This document shows, piece after piece, positions 1-9,232 of a stretch of DNA of 64,000 nt. Location: NCBI RefSeq assembly GCF_943193215.1, contig NZ_CALPDH010000004.1, positions 124,001 through 188,000 of the forward strand, written 5' to 3'. Made by a program: the position numbers and the translations under genes. The notes under the pieces were generated by a model that saw only the letters and a program-made list of their open reading frames with translations, had not been told where the DNA came from and searched no databases. Source of the stretch: Acetatifactor aquisgranensis (lineage in GTDB: Bacteria > Bacillota > Clostridia > Lachnospirales > Lachnospiraceae). The stretch's first letter is position 1. Each line of letters opens with the position of its first letter.

Positions 1-223
1 GATTGCAATATAGAACAGCTTTTTTATTGTCATAGCGCCTCCGTTTTTTTAACAAAAATTCATGTTCATCGGATTACTCTGTTTTTTCTTCCTTTTGACT
101 TTTCTTCCTTTGAACCAAAATGTGAAATTAACGTTCCATGCTGAACTTTGTCACTTTGTTAATTACTCCCACTTTATCTGTGCTTTATTATATATCCGTT
201 TTCCCAAAAATGAAAGCGATTTC

Positions 224-436
224 TTATACTTCCTGTTCATCAAAACGGAACTTGAATAATGCGGCAACAAGCCGGGATTTTATGTTGTCCTCCGTATCTC
301 TGTTGATATGCCCGTTTTCAATGGCGGCAATTCGGATTCGCTTGCTGTAATGACGTAAAACCTCGTCCACGGCTTCCGGCTCTCCGCTGGTCGCCCGGAC
401 AATCGTTTCATAGGGTAAAAGATTCGGATTCCCCAT
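224..436 (-). CDS. HTH_16-type helix-turn-helix protein of a conjugative element
   Basis: This 70-residue protein starts MGNPNLLPYETIV and resembles the small helix-turn-helix proteins (Pfam HTH_16 type) of Tn916-like conjugative elements, which regulate transfer functions. The body is helical with a charged HYSKRIRIAAIENG core and an acidic tail. The start at 436 was chosen because the longer open frame upstream lies inside the sigma-factor gene in another frame and reads as noise. It overlaps the end of the sigma-factor gene (408) by 29 bases, a translationally coupled order common in these elements. No other transfer gene is visible to the left within the window. Confidence 0.72.
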   Translation of the reverse strand: MGNPNLLPYETIVRATSGEPEAVDEVLRHYSKRIRIAAIENGHINRDTEDNIKSRLVAALFKFRFDEQEV

Positions 437-863
437 GTGAAAGCACCATTTCTTTGTGCAGAAGCTGTAAAGTCCTGCGTATCTGATACCCGGTCGTACT
501 CCGGCAGCGTCCGTACATTTCCCCGATTTCCCGCTGCGTATAATGCCCGAAAAAATAAAGGAAAATGATTTCCCGGTTCTTCTCCGGCAGAGATAACAGG
601 GCGGCGGCAAGCTCCCCATTGGTGAGGATAACTGTCTGACCGCATATCGTAATGGGGTATTCTTCATAAGGTGCTTCAAAATATTCGTCTGTTGTGCCTA
701 AAGGGTAAAACTTTTCTTCTGTGAGGTATTCAGGGGATATTTCTTTTTGCCGCCGCCTGCTCCTGTCACGCCATGCGTTGATAGCCGCAAAGCGTATGAC
801 GGTCTTGCAATAGCCATTGAAAGTATACATGATGTGTTCTCTGTATGCTTCTGTGCAAGGCAT
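408..863 (-). CDS. sigma-70 family RNA polymerase sigma factor-like protein (conjugative element type)
   Basis: The 151-residue protein contains a C-terminal sigma region 4-like helix-turn-helix: LSLPEKNREIIFLYFFGHYTQREIGEMYGRCRSTTG at about residues 91-126 can be read as 'promoted by polymerization of residues, then recognition helix'; an N-terminal stretch (YCKTVIRFAAINAWRDRSRR) resembles region 2-like helices. Such small sigma-like proteins are typical of Firmicutes integrative conjugative elements. A Shine-Dalgarno site (GAAAGGGGG) sits about 8 bases before the ATG. It is the first of two overlapping genes with the HTH_16 protein. Promoter specificity is not visible. It could equally act as a simple DNA-binding regulator. 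Confidence 0.7.
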   Translation of the reverse strand: MPCTEAYREHIMYTFNGYCKTVIRFAAINAWRDRSRRRQKEISPEYLTEEKFYPLGTTDEYFEAPYEEYPITICGQTVILTNGELAAALLSLPEKNREIIFLYFFGHYTQREIGEMYGRCRSTTGYQIRRTLQLLHKEMVLSHGESESFTL

Positions 864-1059
864 AGATGATTCCCCCTTTCTCCCACATAGGGCGGTGCAT
901 GGTTTACAGTTACATTGTTATAATTCAAAGGACATTTTAATCTATTGTTCCTTGATTATCATTTCCATGTTGCGCTCTTTTATTTTTTTGTTTGGAATAG
1001 TGTGATGCTGGTGGTCTATCTTTTGCTTTCTATTTACGCATCTTTACTGTATATATAAT
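864..1059. other. AT-rich intergenic stretch with a diverged repeat copy
   Basis: No gene is seen here. From about 985 to 1052 the sequence resembles the stretch at about 2312-2380 next to the alpha-galactosidase fragment (shared words such as GGAATAGTG, GGTCTATCT, TTTACTGTA/TTTACCGTA). This suggests two copies of the same element-derived tail. Confidence 0.4.
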
Positions 1060-1593
1060 TTATAAATTATTATTTAATTTGGCATATACATACGTATCTT
1101 TCCAAATTGCATTTCCAGTTTCATCTCTCCAAAAATATACATTCTTTCTAAAATGAGCTTCACGCTGAAATTCTAATGCTTCAAGTAATTTCCATGAATT
1201 CTTATTGTTGGGGTCACATTCTGCGTATATCCTATGAACCCCATTTGAAAATGCCTGTTTAATTAAGGCTTTGCAACTTTCAGCAGCATAACCATTTCCC
1301 CAATAATTTTGATTAAATACATATCCTATTTCCAGTGCTTCAAAATCACGTTTTCCCATATAAACGTTTCCAATCATTTTGTGCGAATTTTTCAACTCGA
1401 CAGCAATCATTTCATCTGTACCTATGCGCCATTCAAGATTTTCTTTTGTTTCGTCAAAAGATAGCGGTTTATATGGTTCATATTTCACAACTTCTTTATC
1501 AGATAAATATTCAAACAAGTCCTGTATATCTTCTTTTATGTATCTTCTTAAAATCAATCTTTCTGATTCGGCTACGATTATTTTGTTCTCCAT
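1060..1593 (-). CDS. GNAT family N-acetyltransferase (RimJ/RimL-like)
   Basis: A 177-residue single-domain acetyltransferase. The N-terminus SERLILRRYIKEDIQDLFEYL is the classic RimJ/RimL-type beta1-alpha1 segment. LEIGYVFNQNYWGNGYAAESCKALIKQAF (about residues 87-115) is motif A, which binds acetyl-CoA, and AECDPNNKNSWKLLEALEF is the motif B region. It should transfer an acetyl group from acetyl-CoA to an amine (protein N-terminus or small molecule). The substrate cannot be read from the sequence. The ATG is preceded by AAGGAG at good distance. The gene is AT-rich, like the neighbouring element genes, and may be cargo of that element. Confidence 0.85.
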   Translation of the reverse strand: MENKIIVAESERLILRRYIKEDIQDLFEYLSDKEVVKYEPYKPLSFDETKENLEWRIGTDEMIAVELKNSHKMIGNVYMGKRDFEALEIGYVFNQNYWGNGYAAESCKALIKQAFSNGVHRIYAECDPNNKNSWKLLEALEFQREAHFRKNVYFWRDETGNAIWKDTYVYAKLNNNL

Positions 1594-1713
1594 GTCATTC
1601 TCTCCTTACGCTCCTTATATTGTTCTGTGAAAGTTATAGAAATTTCTATATTCTCCACATGAAATAGTATAATCTATTTTATTACTGATAGGGGAACGAT
1701 TTGAATTTATAAT

Positions 1714-1749
1714 AAAAGATGTGCCACATTTTTACATGGCACATCTTTT
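1714..1749. terminator. bidirectional Rho-independent terminator
   Basis: A perfect 13-base inverted repeat (AAAAGATGTGCCA at 1714-1726 and its complement at 1737-1749) with a 10-base loop. It is flanked by T-runs on both strands, directly after the stop of the minus-strand HTH gene. Confidence 0.85.
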
Positions 1750-1751
1750 TG

Positions 1752-2030
1752 TTATAAGTTCTTTGTTTTTTCCTGTCTTACAATTCTTTGAATACTTTTT
1801 TCTACAAGAAAATACTTTTGGGAGAGTTGCTTAATTGAAAGCCCGCTAATATATTCCATGTAGATATTTGTATTTCGTATAGATAGTTCTCTTTTTGCCA
1901 AAGTATCCACTTTTCGTCCTTTTCTCTTAGGTTCCGATTTAGGGATATAGATAATCTGACCATCTACATAGCATTGTATCTGCTTAATTATCTCCATTGG
2001 CAATACATCTTTTGCACTTATATAGTTCAT
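1752..2030 (-). CDS. small helix-turn-helix protein (CD3324-like)
   Basis: A 92-residue protein that looks like the CD3324 family of small putative DNA-binding proteins. These begin with NYISAKDVLPMEIIKQIQCYVDGQIIYIPK and end in a Mor/HTH-like segment (ISGLSIKQLSQKYFLVEKSIQRIV). The ATG at 2030 was chosen over an in-frame GTG nine bases upstream because AGGAGG lies 8 bases before the ATG and almost touches the GTG. A strong terminator follows the stop. A role as a local regulator is inferred from the fold only. Confidence 0.65.
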   Translation of the reverse strand: MNYISAKDVLPMEIIKQIQCYVDGQIIYIPKSEPKRKGRKVDTLAKRELSIRNTNIYMEYISGLSIKQLSQKYFLVEKSIQRIVRQEKTKNL

Positions 2031-2378
2031 GTGTTGCACCTCCTAAAGAAATTATTTAGGATAAGCATGAACTATCACTTTTTAGTTTTTTGCAATAGCT
2101 CATGCTATGCAACTTTTGTTCTACTCATAAATTAATCTTACCTCCCTTGCTGAAAAATATTATATATCTAAAGGCAGTTAAAATCAATGCTCAATTTGTT
2201 ATACTATCTATCAACATCTGATATATAAAGAATTGGGTGATTCCGTAGTAGTCGGCATTGTGGAAAAATCCCAAAGTTTTGATTTTTCCATAATGCTTGT
2301 CTTTGGTTTCTTTGGTTCGGAATAGTGCGGTGCTGGCGGTCTATCTCTTGTTTTCGGTTGCTTGCTTCTTTACCGTAC
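2031..2378. other. AT-rich stretch ending in element-like repeat at a gene break
   Basis: No convincing gene. An open minus-strand frame is present but has no recognisable domain. The part from about 2312 repeats the sequence at about 985-1052 and runs directly into the broken alpha-galactosidase gene, so it probably marks the edge of a mobile element. Confidence 0.4.
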
Positions 2379-3564
2379 ATGAGCATTATCAAAGGGCATA
2401 TCATCCGCGGAAAGTATAAGGATAAAAAGAGGCCGGTTCTGATTAACAACTGGGAGGCCACCTATTTTGCTTTTGATACGGAAAAGCTGCTGGCCATCGC
2501 AAGAGAGGCCTCCGGGCTTGGAATCGAGATGCTGGTGATGGATGACGGGTGGTTCGGCAGGCGGAAGAACGAGTACAGCTCCCTGGGGGACTGGTATGTG
2601 AATGAGGAGAAGCTGCGGGGCGGCCTGGGCTATCTGGTAGAGGAAGTCAACAAGCTGGGGATGAAATTCGGCATCTGGTTCGAGCCAGAGATGATTTCGC
2701 CGGATTCGGACCTCTACCGCGCCCATCCGGATTGGGCCATCGCGGTGCCGGGGCGGACGCCCTCCATGGCCAGGGGCCAGTATGTGCTGGACTTCTCCCG
2801 CAGGGAAGTGGTGGACGGTGTCTGGGAGCAGATGAGAGCGGTGCTGGAAAGCGCAAATATTGAATACGTGAAATGGGATATGAACCGGCCGCTGTGCGAT
2901 ATGGGGAGCTTTGGGCTGCCCCCTGAGCGTCAGGGGCAGGTTCGACGCGGGGATGCTGTACTACAGCCCCCAGATATGGTGCTCGGACGACACGGACGCC
3001 ATAGAGCGGCTGGCCATCCAGGAGGGGACGGCGCTGATTTATCCTCTTTCCGCCATGGGGGCCCATGTCAGCGACTGCCCCAACCATGCGGTGGGCAGAT
3101 CTACGCCTTTTGAGACCAGAGGGTATGTGGCGCTGGCGGGGACATTTGGGTACGAGCTGGACGTGACGCGGATTCCGGAGGAAGACAGGGGGATGATACC
3201 GGAGCAGGTGGCTCTTTATCATAAATACAATGACCTGGTTCGGGAGGGGGATTATTACCGCATTGCCTCCGCGGCGGAGAACCATCTGTATGATTGCTGG
3301 CAGGTGGTGTCCGGGGACAGGAAAGAGAGCCTGGTGACCTGGGTTCAGGTGATGTGCGGGCCGGGGAGGCAGAGCCATATGGTCCGCCTGAAAGGGCTGG
3401 ACGAAAACGCGGTTTACCGGGTCGAGGGAGCCGAGGGGACGGAGGGGGAGACGGAACTTTTGCTCTCGGGAGACTGCCTGATGTACGCGGGACTTCGGAT
3501 TCCTGACAGGAAAGGGGATTTCGTGGGGCAGATGTTCCATCTGATTCGGACGGAAGAGGACTGA
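2379..3564 (+). pseudogene. alpha-galactosidase (GH36) pseudogene, 5'-truncated with internal frameshifting deletion
   Basis: Two frames together encode the catalytic part of a GH36 alpha-galactosidase. The first frame gives RPVLINNWEATYF, MLVMDDGWFG, KFGIWFEPEMIS and VKWDMNR (the nucleophile Asp). The second, from about 2930, gives GRFDAGMLYYSPQIWCSDDTD (the acid/base Asp in SDDTDA) and the C-terminal beta domain. The usual N-terminal ~330 residues are missing; the reading begins right after element-like sequence. Between LPPERQG and GRFDAGM some 30-45 residues normally carrying the FESCSGGGG motif are absent, and the frame changes at that point. The shared word GGGGCAGGT fits a microhomology deletion. 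The enzyme should be inactive. Confidence 0.85.
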
Positions 3565-3834
3565 CAGAGAGGATTATGGCGCGGGTTCCTGTTTAATGGG
3601 GACCGCGCTGTTTTAATCTCATTGCATGGATATCTTCCAGTCTATTCTATGCTGGAACAGGGATTTATTTCTTTGAACAAAGTTGAATATTTGTTCCGGA
3701 TTCTCCTTCCGCGTTATTGCGTGCTTTTTTTGTATGTATTAAGATAAAGAAAGGACAGCGATAGAGAAGTGCCATTCATAAATTTTTTGCTTATATGGAA
3801 AGCGCATATAAAAAGTCAAGAGGGAGGAAATCTA
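3565..3834. other. intergenic region upstream of ABC exporter
   Basis: No gene seen. It holds the leader of the exporter genes; GGGAGGAAATCTA before the GTG at 3835 is the ribosome binding site. Confidence 0.4.
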
Positions 3835-5691
3835 GTGGAGCAAAAGAAAGAAGATTCTAAACTTACCATTGTCCTCTGGAGTTTGAAAAAAGCCTGGAAA
3901 ATCTGCCCCGGGAAGCTGGTTTTCTGGGTGCTTATCAATGCCTGTAGTGCGTTGCTGGTCCCCGGTTATCTGGTGCTGTCCTCGTACCTGATTGACGCTG
4001 CCACATCTGGCATCGGCGTGGAGGCTTCGGTGGTGTATTTATTGTTTCCCGTTGGCGCGATGACTGCATTTCTGTTTCTGCGGGGCAGTTACAGGCTGCT
4101 GATTCAGGTGACAAAGCAGTTGTTTGTCAACGACATGCAGATGGAAGTATCCCGTGAGATAATGAATCAGAATGCCCGTATCCCGGTGGCCACCTTTAAT
4201 GATGATGAGTTCGTGAAGATGCTGTATCTGTGCGCGGACAGTAATAACGCGGTGAATGTGGCGGTGGTGGCCCAGGGGTTTGTCACGGCGCTGGGGCAGA
4301 TTGCATCCGTCATTACGCTTCTGGCGATGGCGGCCCGGCTGTCTTTGCTATTCTTGCTGGCGGCCCTGGCCCTGGTGGTCATCAGCGTTGCCCTGTGCAT
4401 GTGGATGGCAGGCACGCGGTACCGCATTGAGAAAGAAACCATTGTGGACGCGCGATGGAAAAGCTATTATTTCTCCTGTCCCTGCACGCAGGAAAACGGA
4501 CGAGAGATTCGGACCCTGGGCCTGGAGGATTTTTTTGTAAAAAAATGGCGTAGCGTGGCCGACTCCTTAAGGAAGAGGCTGCTCAGGGTGGAACATGCGA
4601 AAAATAACGGAAGCAGACTGATAGATGCGCTGAGCATCCTGCTGTCTGTGGGCATGCTGGTCGGCGGCATCCGGATGCTGGGCAGCGGCATAATTACCCT
4701 GGGGACCATGTACCTCATCTGGCAGCTCAGCAACGAATTGCAGAGCTGCGTTCGGAGCTTTGCGAATGAGCTGGTGGAGCCCTATGCGGCGATTCCTAAG
4801 GTGCGTGACACAAAGGAATACTTAGGGCTTGCGCTGGAGAATGATTTGGCTTTGTGCGGGAAAGAAGATGAGGTGCCACCCGGTGGGAGTGTGCTGGCTG
4901 GCATGGACACCCGGGTGCCTGTCTATCAGCTGAAAGATATCTCTTTCGGCTATAAGGAAAGAAAGGAAATCCTCCATCAGCTTTCCCTGACGCTGAGGCC
5001 CGGGGAGATTGTAGCGCTCTGCGGTCCAAATGGCTGCGGCAAGAGCACGTTGATTAATCTTCTGACAGGTCTATATAAAACGAATGAGGGAAGCATTTCC
5101 TTTGGCGGTGTGCCTTTCCATAGCATGACGCCTAAGCGGCTTTCCACAGCCATGGGGGTGGCATTTCAGTATACCTGTACTTTCGGTTTCCCGCTGAAAG
5201 AGGAGGTGGCCCTGGGGCAGATTGAACGGCTCTCCATGGAAGATGAGATACAACAGGCTGTCAGACGCGGCGGTGCAGAGAAGATACGGGACAGAATCGG
5301 ACTGGACGGCTATGTGGGTACGGACTTTGACGTAAGCGGATACCGGCTGTCCGGCGGTGAGAAACAGCGGATTGGGGTCAGCCGGGCGTTCATGGGGGAC
5401 AAACAGGTCCTGATTCTGGATGAGCCTGCCGCAATGCTGGACCCCATTGCCGAATACCAGCAGTTCCAGGAGATCCGGGGCCAGATTGCAGGCCAGACGG
5501 CGATTCTCATTTCCCACCGGATTGGGTTCGCCCGTCTGGCAGACCGGATTCTGGTCATGGAGGCAGGACGGATAGTGGAGGACGGCACCCATGAAGAGCT
5601 GATGGGGCAAAACAGCGTTTATCGGCGGATGTTTGAGGCCCAGAAAGAATGGTATGACGATGTCGAGGGGGAGGTGCAGGTACATGGGTAG
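3835..5691 (+). CDS. ABC exporter half-transporter (membrane domain plus ATPase), subunit 1
   Basis: This 618-residue protein has an N-terminal membrane domain of about six segments and a C-terminal ATPase. The ATPase shows Walker A GPNGCGKST (near residue 400), signature LSGGEKQRIGVSRAF, Walker B VLILDEPAAMLDP and the switch histidine in ISHRI. It exports an unknown substrate with the partner encoded immediately downstream. The GTG at 3835 is used because GGAGG lies 7 bases upstream; the ATG further upstream has no such site. The last 8 bases overlap the next gene, so the two halves are translationally coupled and probably form a heterodimer. Peptide, lipid or drug export are all possible. 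Confidence 0.85.
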   Translation: MEQKKEDSKLTIVLWSLKKAWKICPGKLVFWVLINACSALLVPGYLVLSSYLIDAATSGIGVEASVVYLLFPVGAMTAFLFLRGSYRLLIQVTKQLFVNDMQMEVSREIMNQNARIPVATFNDDEFVKMLYLCADSNNAVNVAVVAQGFVTALGQIASVITLLAMAARLSLLFLLAALALVVISVALCMWMAGTRYRIEKETIVDARWKSYYFSCPCTQENGREIRTLGLEDFFVKKWRSVADSLRKRLLRVEHAKNNGSRLIDALSILLSVGMLVGGIRMLGSGIITLGTMYLIWQLSNELQSCVRSFANELVEPYAAIPKVRDTKEYLGLALENDLALCGKEDEVPPGGSVLAGMDTRVPVYQLKDISFGYKERKEILHQLSLTLRPGEIVALCGPNGCGKSTLINLLTGLYKTNEGSISFGGVPFHSMTPKRLSTAMGVAFQYTCTFGFPLKEEVALGQIERLSMEDEIQQAVRRGGAEKIRDRIGLDGYVGTDFDVSGYRLSGGEKQRIGVSRAFMGDKQVLILDEPAAMLDPIAEYQQFQEIRGQIAGQTAILISHRIGFARLADRILVMEAGRIVEDGTHEELMGQNSVYRRMFEAQKEWYDDVEGEVQVHG

Positions 5692-7501
5692 GAAAGTGGA
5701 AGCGCAGCAAAGCGGGGGACGCCAGTCCCATATGCGGATTCATGAGGTGCTGGGAGCCTGCATGTCTATCTTGCGGGAGACATTGTCCAGGGGTAAGATG
5801 GCGGCGCTGCTTTTGTTTTCCTTGGCTGGTTCCCTGATGCCGGCCGTTGTGGTATACGTGAACAAGTGGATTATCGATGCAGCGGAGGGCTTTTCGCGGC
5901 AGGAGGTTTCCATGGAGGGTGTTCTTTGGTGCATCACTCTGTTTGCGGTTATGGGTCTTCTGCTGGCAGGAATTGTTAATGTGAGGGACCGCCTGGCGGC
6001 TGCCTGTTTTTCAGGGGTTGCGGATCAGCTTCAGGAGAACATCATGCGCAAGTCTTCTCGAATTCGGCTGGCCTATTATGATGACATCGCCTATCGGAAC
6101 AAGGTCAGCTTCTCGTCCAGCGATCTGCCGCTGCGCCTGCGGGAGCTGATTGTGTCCTGTGTGTTGCTGGTGCAGGACATGCTGACGATTCTTTCCCTGG
6201 TGGCAACGGTGCTGTCCATAAACGGCTGGGTGACTTTGCTTGTGTTTCTGGGATTTCTCCCCATGGTGTGGGTCATTCTGCAGCAGGGACGTGCCAATTT
6301 CCGCTTTCTGCAGGAGATTTTTGCCCAGGATAACCAGCGGTATTATCTGCACACGGTCACATACCGGCGGCGCCATCTGGAAAATATGCGCTATTACGGG
6401 CTGCGCCAGTTCGTGGAGGACAAATGGGAGGGGATTTCCGGGGAGCTGAATGAAAAGCGGGCCCGGATTGTGATGAAGTTTTTCCGCCTGCGCCTGCTGG
6501 CTAACGGAGTGCTGTATCTTAGCGTGGGGGCCGGAATCGTCTTAGTTCTATCCGATATTCTGGAGGGAAAGAACTCCATCGGAAGCATTGCCCTGGTTCT
6601 TACTGTCGTCATTTCGCTGACAGGGACGGTGACTGCCTTTTTCGAACGGCTGGGCATCCTGGAGGAGAATGGCCAGTATGTGGAAAGCTACAGGGAACTG
6701 ATGTTCTTTGAGGATGAGGCACCTGGGATGACGCCCCTAGCGCAGGATATGGAAATCCAGTTTGAACATGTCAGTTTCACTTATCCCTATTCTGACCGGG
6801 AGGTGCTGCATGACCTGAACCTGACCATACGCCAGGGGGAGCGCATTGCCATTGTGGGGGAGAACGGCAGCGGGAAATCCACCTTTGTATCTTTGCTATC
6901 CGGCTTTTATCCGATTCAGTGCGGACATGTCACGGTGAATGGGGTGACTCTGGAGGAATGCCTGGCGGATTTCCGGGACAAGACCTCCTGCCTGCACCAG
7001 TTCAGTGAAAGCTATATCATGACAGTCAAGGAAAATATAGAAATCGGCGACACCAAAAGAGAGATTTCCCGGCAGGAATTAGAGGAACTGGGCCGGAAAG
7101 CGGGTGTGCACAGTTTCATCGACACCTTGGAAAATGGTTACGACACTCTGATTGGGAATTTAAGCAACAATAACACCTTTGACTTATCAGGGGGGCAGAG
7201 ACAGAAGATGTTCCTGGCCAGGGCACTGGCCCGCAGGGACGCCAGGCTGCTTATCCTCGACGAGCCCACCAGCGCCCTGGATCCAATGCCGGAAGCGGAA
7301 TTGTACCGCAATTTTTCCGAACTTGCCGGGGACAGGACATGTATCCTGATTTCCCACAGGCTGGGAGCCACAAAGCTGGCAGACAGAATTCTGGTGTTCC
7401 GGGATGGGCGGATTATTGAGGAGGGTACCCACGAGAGCCTCATTGCCCGGAACGGCTATTACAGGCAGATGTATGCTGCCCAGGCCCAGTGGTATAGGTA
7501 A
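5684..7501 (+). CDS. ABC exporter half-transporter, subunit 2
   Basis: A 605-residue membrane-ATPase fusion and partner of the preceding gene. The N-terminal half carries hydrophobic spans. The ATPase has GENGSGKST, LSGGQRQKMFLARAL, LLILDEPTSALDP and ILISHRLGATKLADR. The start at 5684 overlaps the upstream stop and is preceded by GGAGGTGCAGGTAC; a longer in-frame start lies deep inside the upstream gene. The segment between membrane domain and ATPase is short, as in exporters of small molecules or peptides. No maturation enzyme, precursor peptide or regulator is adjacent, so the substrate is unknown. Confidence 0.85.
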   Translation: MGRKVEAQQSGGRQSHMRIHEVLGACMSILRETLSRGKMAALLLFSLAGSLMPAVVVYVNKWIIDAAEGFSRQEVSMEGVLWCITLFAVMGLLLAGIVNVRDRLAAACFSGVADQLQENIMRKSSRIRLAYYDDIAYRNKVSFSSSDLPLRLRELIVSCVLLVQDMLTILSLVATVLSINGWVTLLVFLGFLPMVWVILQQGRANFRFLQEIFAQDNQRYYLHTVTYRRRHLENMRYYGLRQFVEDKWEGISGELNEKRARIVMKFFRLRLLANGVLYLSVGAGIVLVLSDILEGKNSIGSIALVLTVVISLTGTVTAFFERLGILEENGQYVESYRELMFFEDEAPGMTPLAQDMEIQFEHVSFTYPYSDREVLHDLNLTIRQGERIAIVGENGSGKSTFVSLLSGFYPIQCGHVTVNGVTLEECLADFRDKTSCLHQFSESYIMTVKENIEIGDTKREISRQELEELGRKAGVHSFIDTLENGYDTLIGNLSNNNTFDLSGGQRQKMFLARALARRDARLLILDEPTSALDPMPEAELYRNFSELAGDRTCILISHRLGATKLADRILVFRDGRIIEEGTHESLIARNGYYRQMYAAQAQWYR

Positions 7502-7565
7502 ATGGATTTATGTATGACAATGCAGGAAAACCTCGAAGAAGTTATGGTGCATTGCATTGAGGATA

Positions 7566-7603
7566 CTGGTGCAGTATGTGGCTTTTAAGCTATGCTGCAC
7601 CAG
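7566..7603. terminator. inverted repeat between convergent genes, possible terminator
   Basis: CTGGTGCAG (7566-7574) pairs with CTGCACCAG (7595-7603). It lies between the stops of the plus-strand exporter and the minus-strand AAA-ATPase gene. The T-tract is weak. Confidence 0.45.
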
Positions 7604-7611
7604 CAGTCTCT

Positions 7612-9171
7612 TTATGAAAGATCTGTGATTGTACAGAGATGTTCCTTTTTGCCGGTGTCATAGCTTAAGCCCACGGCAAGAATATTTGTGACATTCTCTT
7701 TTCTCAGCTTTTCGCAGTATTCCTTGTTTTTTATCTGAGCAATCGCATCCTGGGGCGTGCTGTCTGCTTTTAACTCCAGTATGATTCCCGGCAGGTTATT
7801 GCGCCTTGGGTGGAAAATGAAATCCGCAAAGCCTTTGCCGCTTTTTTCTTCCCGCTCTATCCTGTATTTATTTCTTGCGGACAGATAGGCAAGCGTTACC
7901 ACGCAGGATAAGCTGTTTTCATCGTTATATTTCAGGATGGGCAGCTCGCTGTTATGGATGTCATGGAGATATGATGCTACGGTATCTCCTTTTTTCTCCA
8001 ATGTGGCATTCAGGATTTGGTCTGAGTTGCGCACCAACTCTGCAACATAGCCGAAATCATCGTCTTCCAGCGCCTCTTCAAATTCCAGCATAAGCTCTTT
8101 GTTCGGTATTCTGAGTTCCCCATCATGATACGACAGCAGCCCATATATGATCATTGCGGAATAAATGTCTTTTCTGTTGGCGGGGCTTTTCTGACCGGCA
8201 TAGTATTCTTTTTTGATATCGATTCTGACAGGGATGTCGTTTACCAGCCTGATGACATCATCCCGCACTTCGCCGATGTTGTATTTCAGGAAAAACAGTA
8301 CCTCGTCCATTTTTCCTGTTCTGGTCCAGTAGCTTTGGCACATGGAGTCTTCCAGGGCACACACTACGGATCTCGGATTATACAGCCGCGTCCCACCCCC
8401 TGCCTGATACCCGTTGTACCAGTCGCTGATTTCATCCATTGTCAACGCAGATTGTCTTTCGCAGAGGGCTTTGACCTCGTTTTCTGTAAAGCCGAAATAT
8501 TCCTCAAAAAAAGGATCCCTGAGCATGGTGTATTCTTTGAACATATTCAGCGCAGAGCCGGTACTGTATTTCTTGATTGGCAGCACCCCCGTCATGTAAG
8601 CCAGAGCCACATAAGGGCGGTCTTTCAGAAGATTTCTCAGAAACTCCAGAAATGCGCTGTGATGTTCCGGGAAAAGTTCATGGCTGAATATATAATCCCA
8701 TTCATCGATTATAAATATGAACTGATCGCCTGTGGCATCCAGCAATTCGGATATCGTGCGGAATTTCCGGTTCTTAAGCTCCGGATAAGCCTCTTTTATA
8801 TCATCTGCGATGGACTCTCTTATCAGGCTGATATAATCCTCATAAGTGCTGCCCGCATCCGGCAGATTGTTCAGGCATAAATTGATTACATTATATTGAT
8901 TCAGGTGGGTCGGATAGGTGCTGCTGTGGTGGATTTTCAGATGGTCAAATAGCTCCTTTGCGTCGTATGCCCTGCAATAGTAGGTTCCGAGCATGTTGAG
9001 GACGGATGTCTTGCCGAAACGCCGCGGTTTCGTGATACAGATATATCGGTTTGGCGTATTGATTCTCGCATTTATGATTTCGATTATGTGGGTTTTATCG
9101 ACAAAATATTTATCATGGGCCAGCATGCTGAAATTTTTATTTGCAGAGCCTGTGTTTAAACAGATAGCCAT
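7612..9171 (-). CDS. AAA-ATPase-like / PD-(D/E)XK nuclease family protein
   Basis: A 519-residue protein of the family pairing an N-terminal AAA-ATPase-like domain (PF09820 type) with a C-terminal PD-(D/E)XK nuclease-like domain (PF08011 type). Visible motifs are FVDKTHIIEIIN near the N-terminus, a P-loop variant ITKPRRFGKTSVLNML (about residues 46-61), Walker B FIFIIDEWDYIF, and at the C-terminus GKGFADFIFHPRR...GIILELKAD, where D and ELK form the nuclease signature. These genes occur in many copies in gut Clostridia and Bacteroidetes; their role is not established. A broken copy lies just upstream (9233-9781), pointing to local duplication and decay. Confidence 0.85.
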   Translation of the reverse strand: MAICLNTGSANKNFSMLAHDKYFVDKTHIIEIINARINTPNRYICITKPRRFGKTSVLNMLGTYYCRAYDAKELFDHLKIHHSSTYPTHLNQYNVINLCLNNLPDAGSTYEDYISLIRESIADDIKEAYPELKNRKFRTISELLDATGDQFIFIIDEWDYIFSHELFPEHHSAFLEFLRNLLKDRPYVALAYMTGVLPIKKYSTGSALNMFKEYTMLRDPFFEEYFGFTENEVKALCERQSALTMDEISDWYNGYQAGGGTRLYNPRSVVCALEDSMCQSYWTRTGKMDEVLFFLKYNIGEVRDDVIRLVNDIPVRIDIKKEYYAGQKSPANRKDIYSAMIIYGLLSYHDGELRIPNKELMLEFEEALEDDDFGYVAELVRNSDQILNATLEKKGDTVASYLHDIHNSELPILKYNDENSLSCVVTLAYLSARNKYRIEREEKSGKGFADFIFHPRRNNLPGIILELKADSTPQDAIAQIKNKEYCEKLRKENVTNILAVGLSYDTGKKEHLCTITDLS

Positions 9172-9232
9172 GGGAGCCTCCTTTTTGCATAATGAGAAAC
9201 GTTATATCGAATTGTGGCTGCCGGTGCCGCCG

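Noticed and set aside
2204..2461. Open minus-strand frame of 85 codons next to the alpha-galactosidase fragment
   Set aside because: It crosses the element edge into the galactosidase sequence on the other strand and shows no domain or ribosome binding site.
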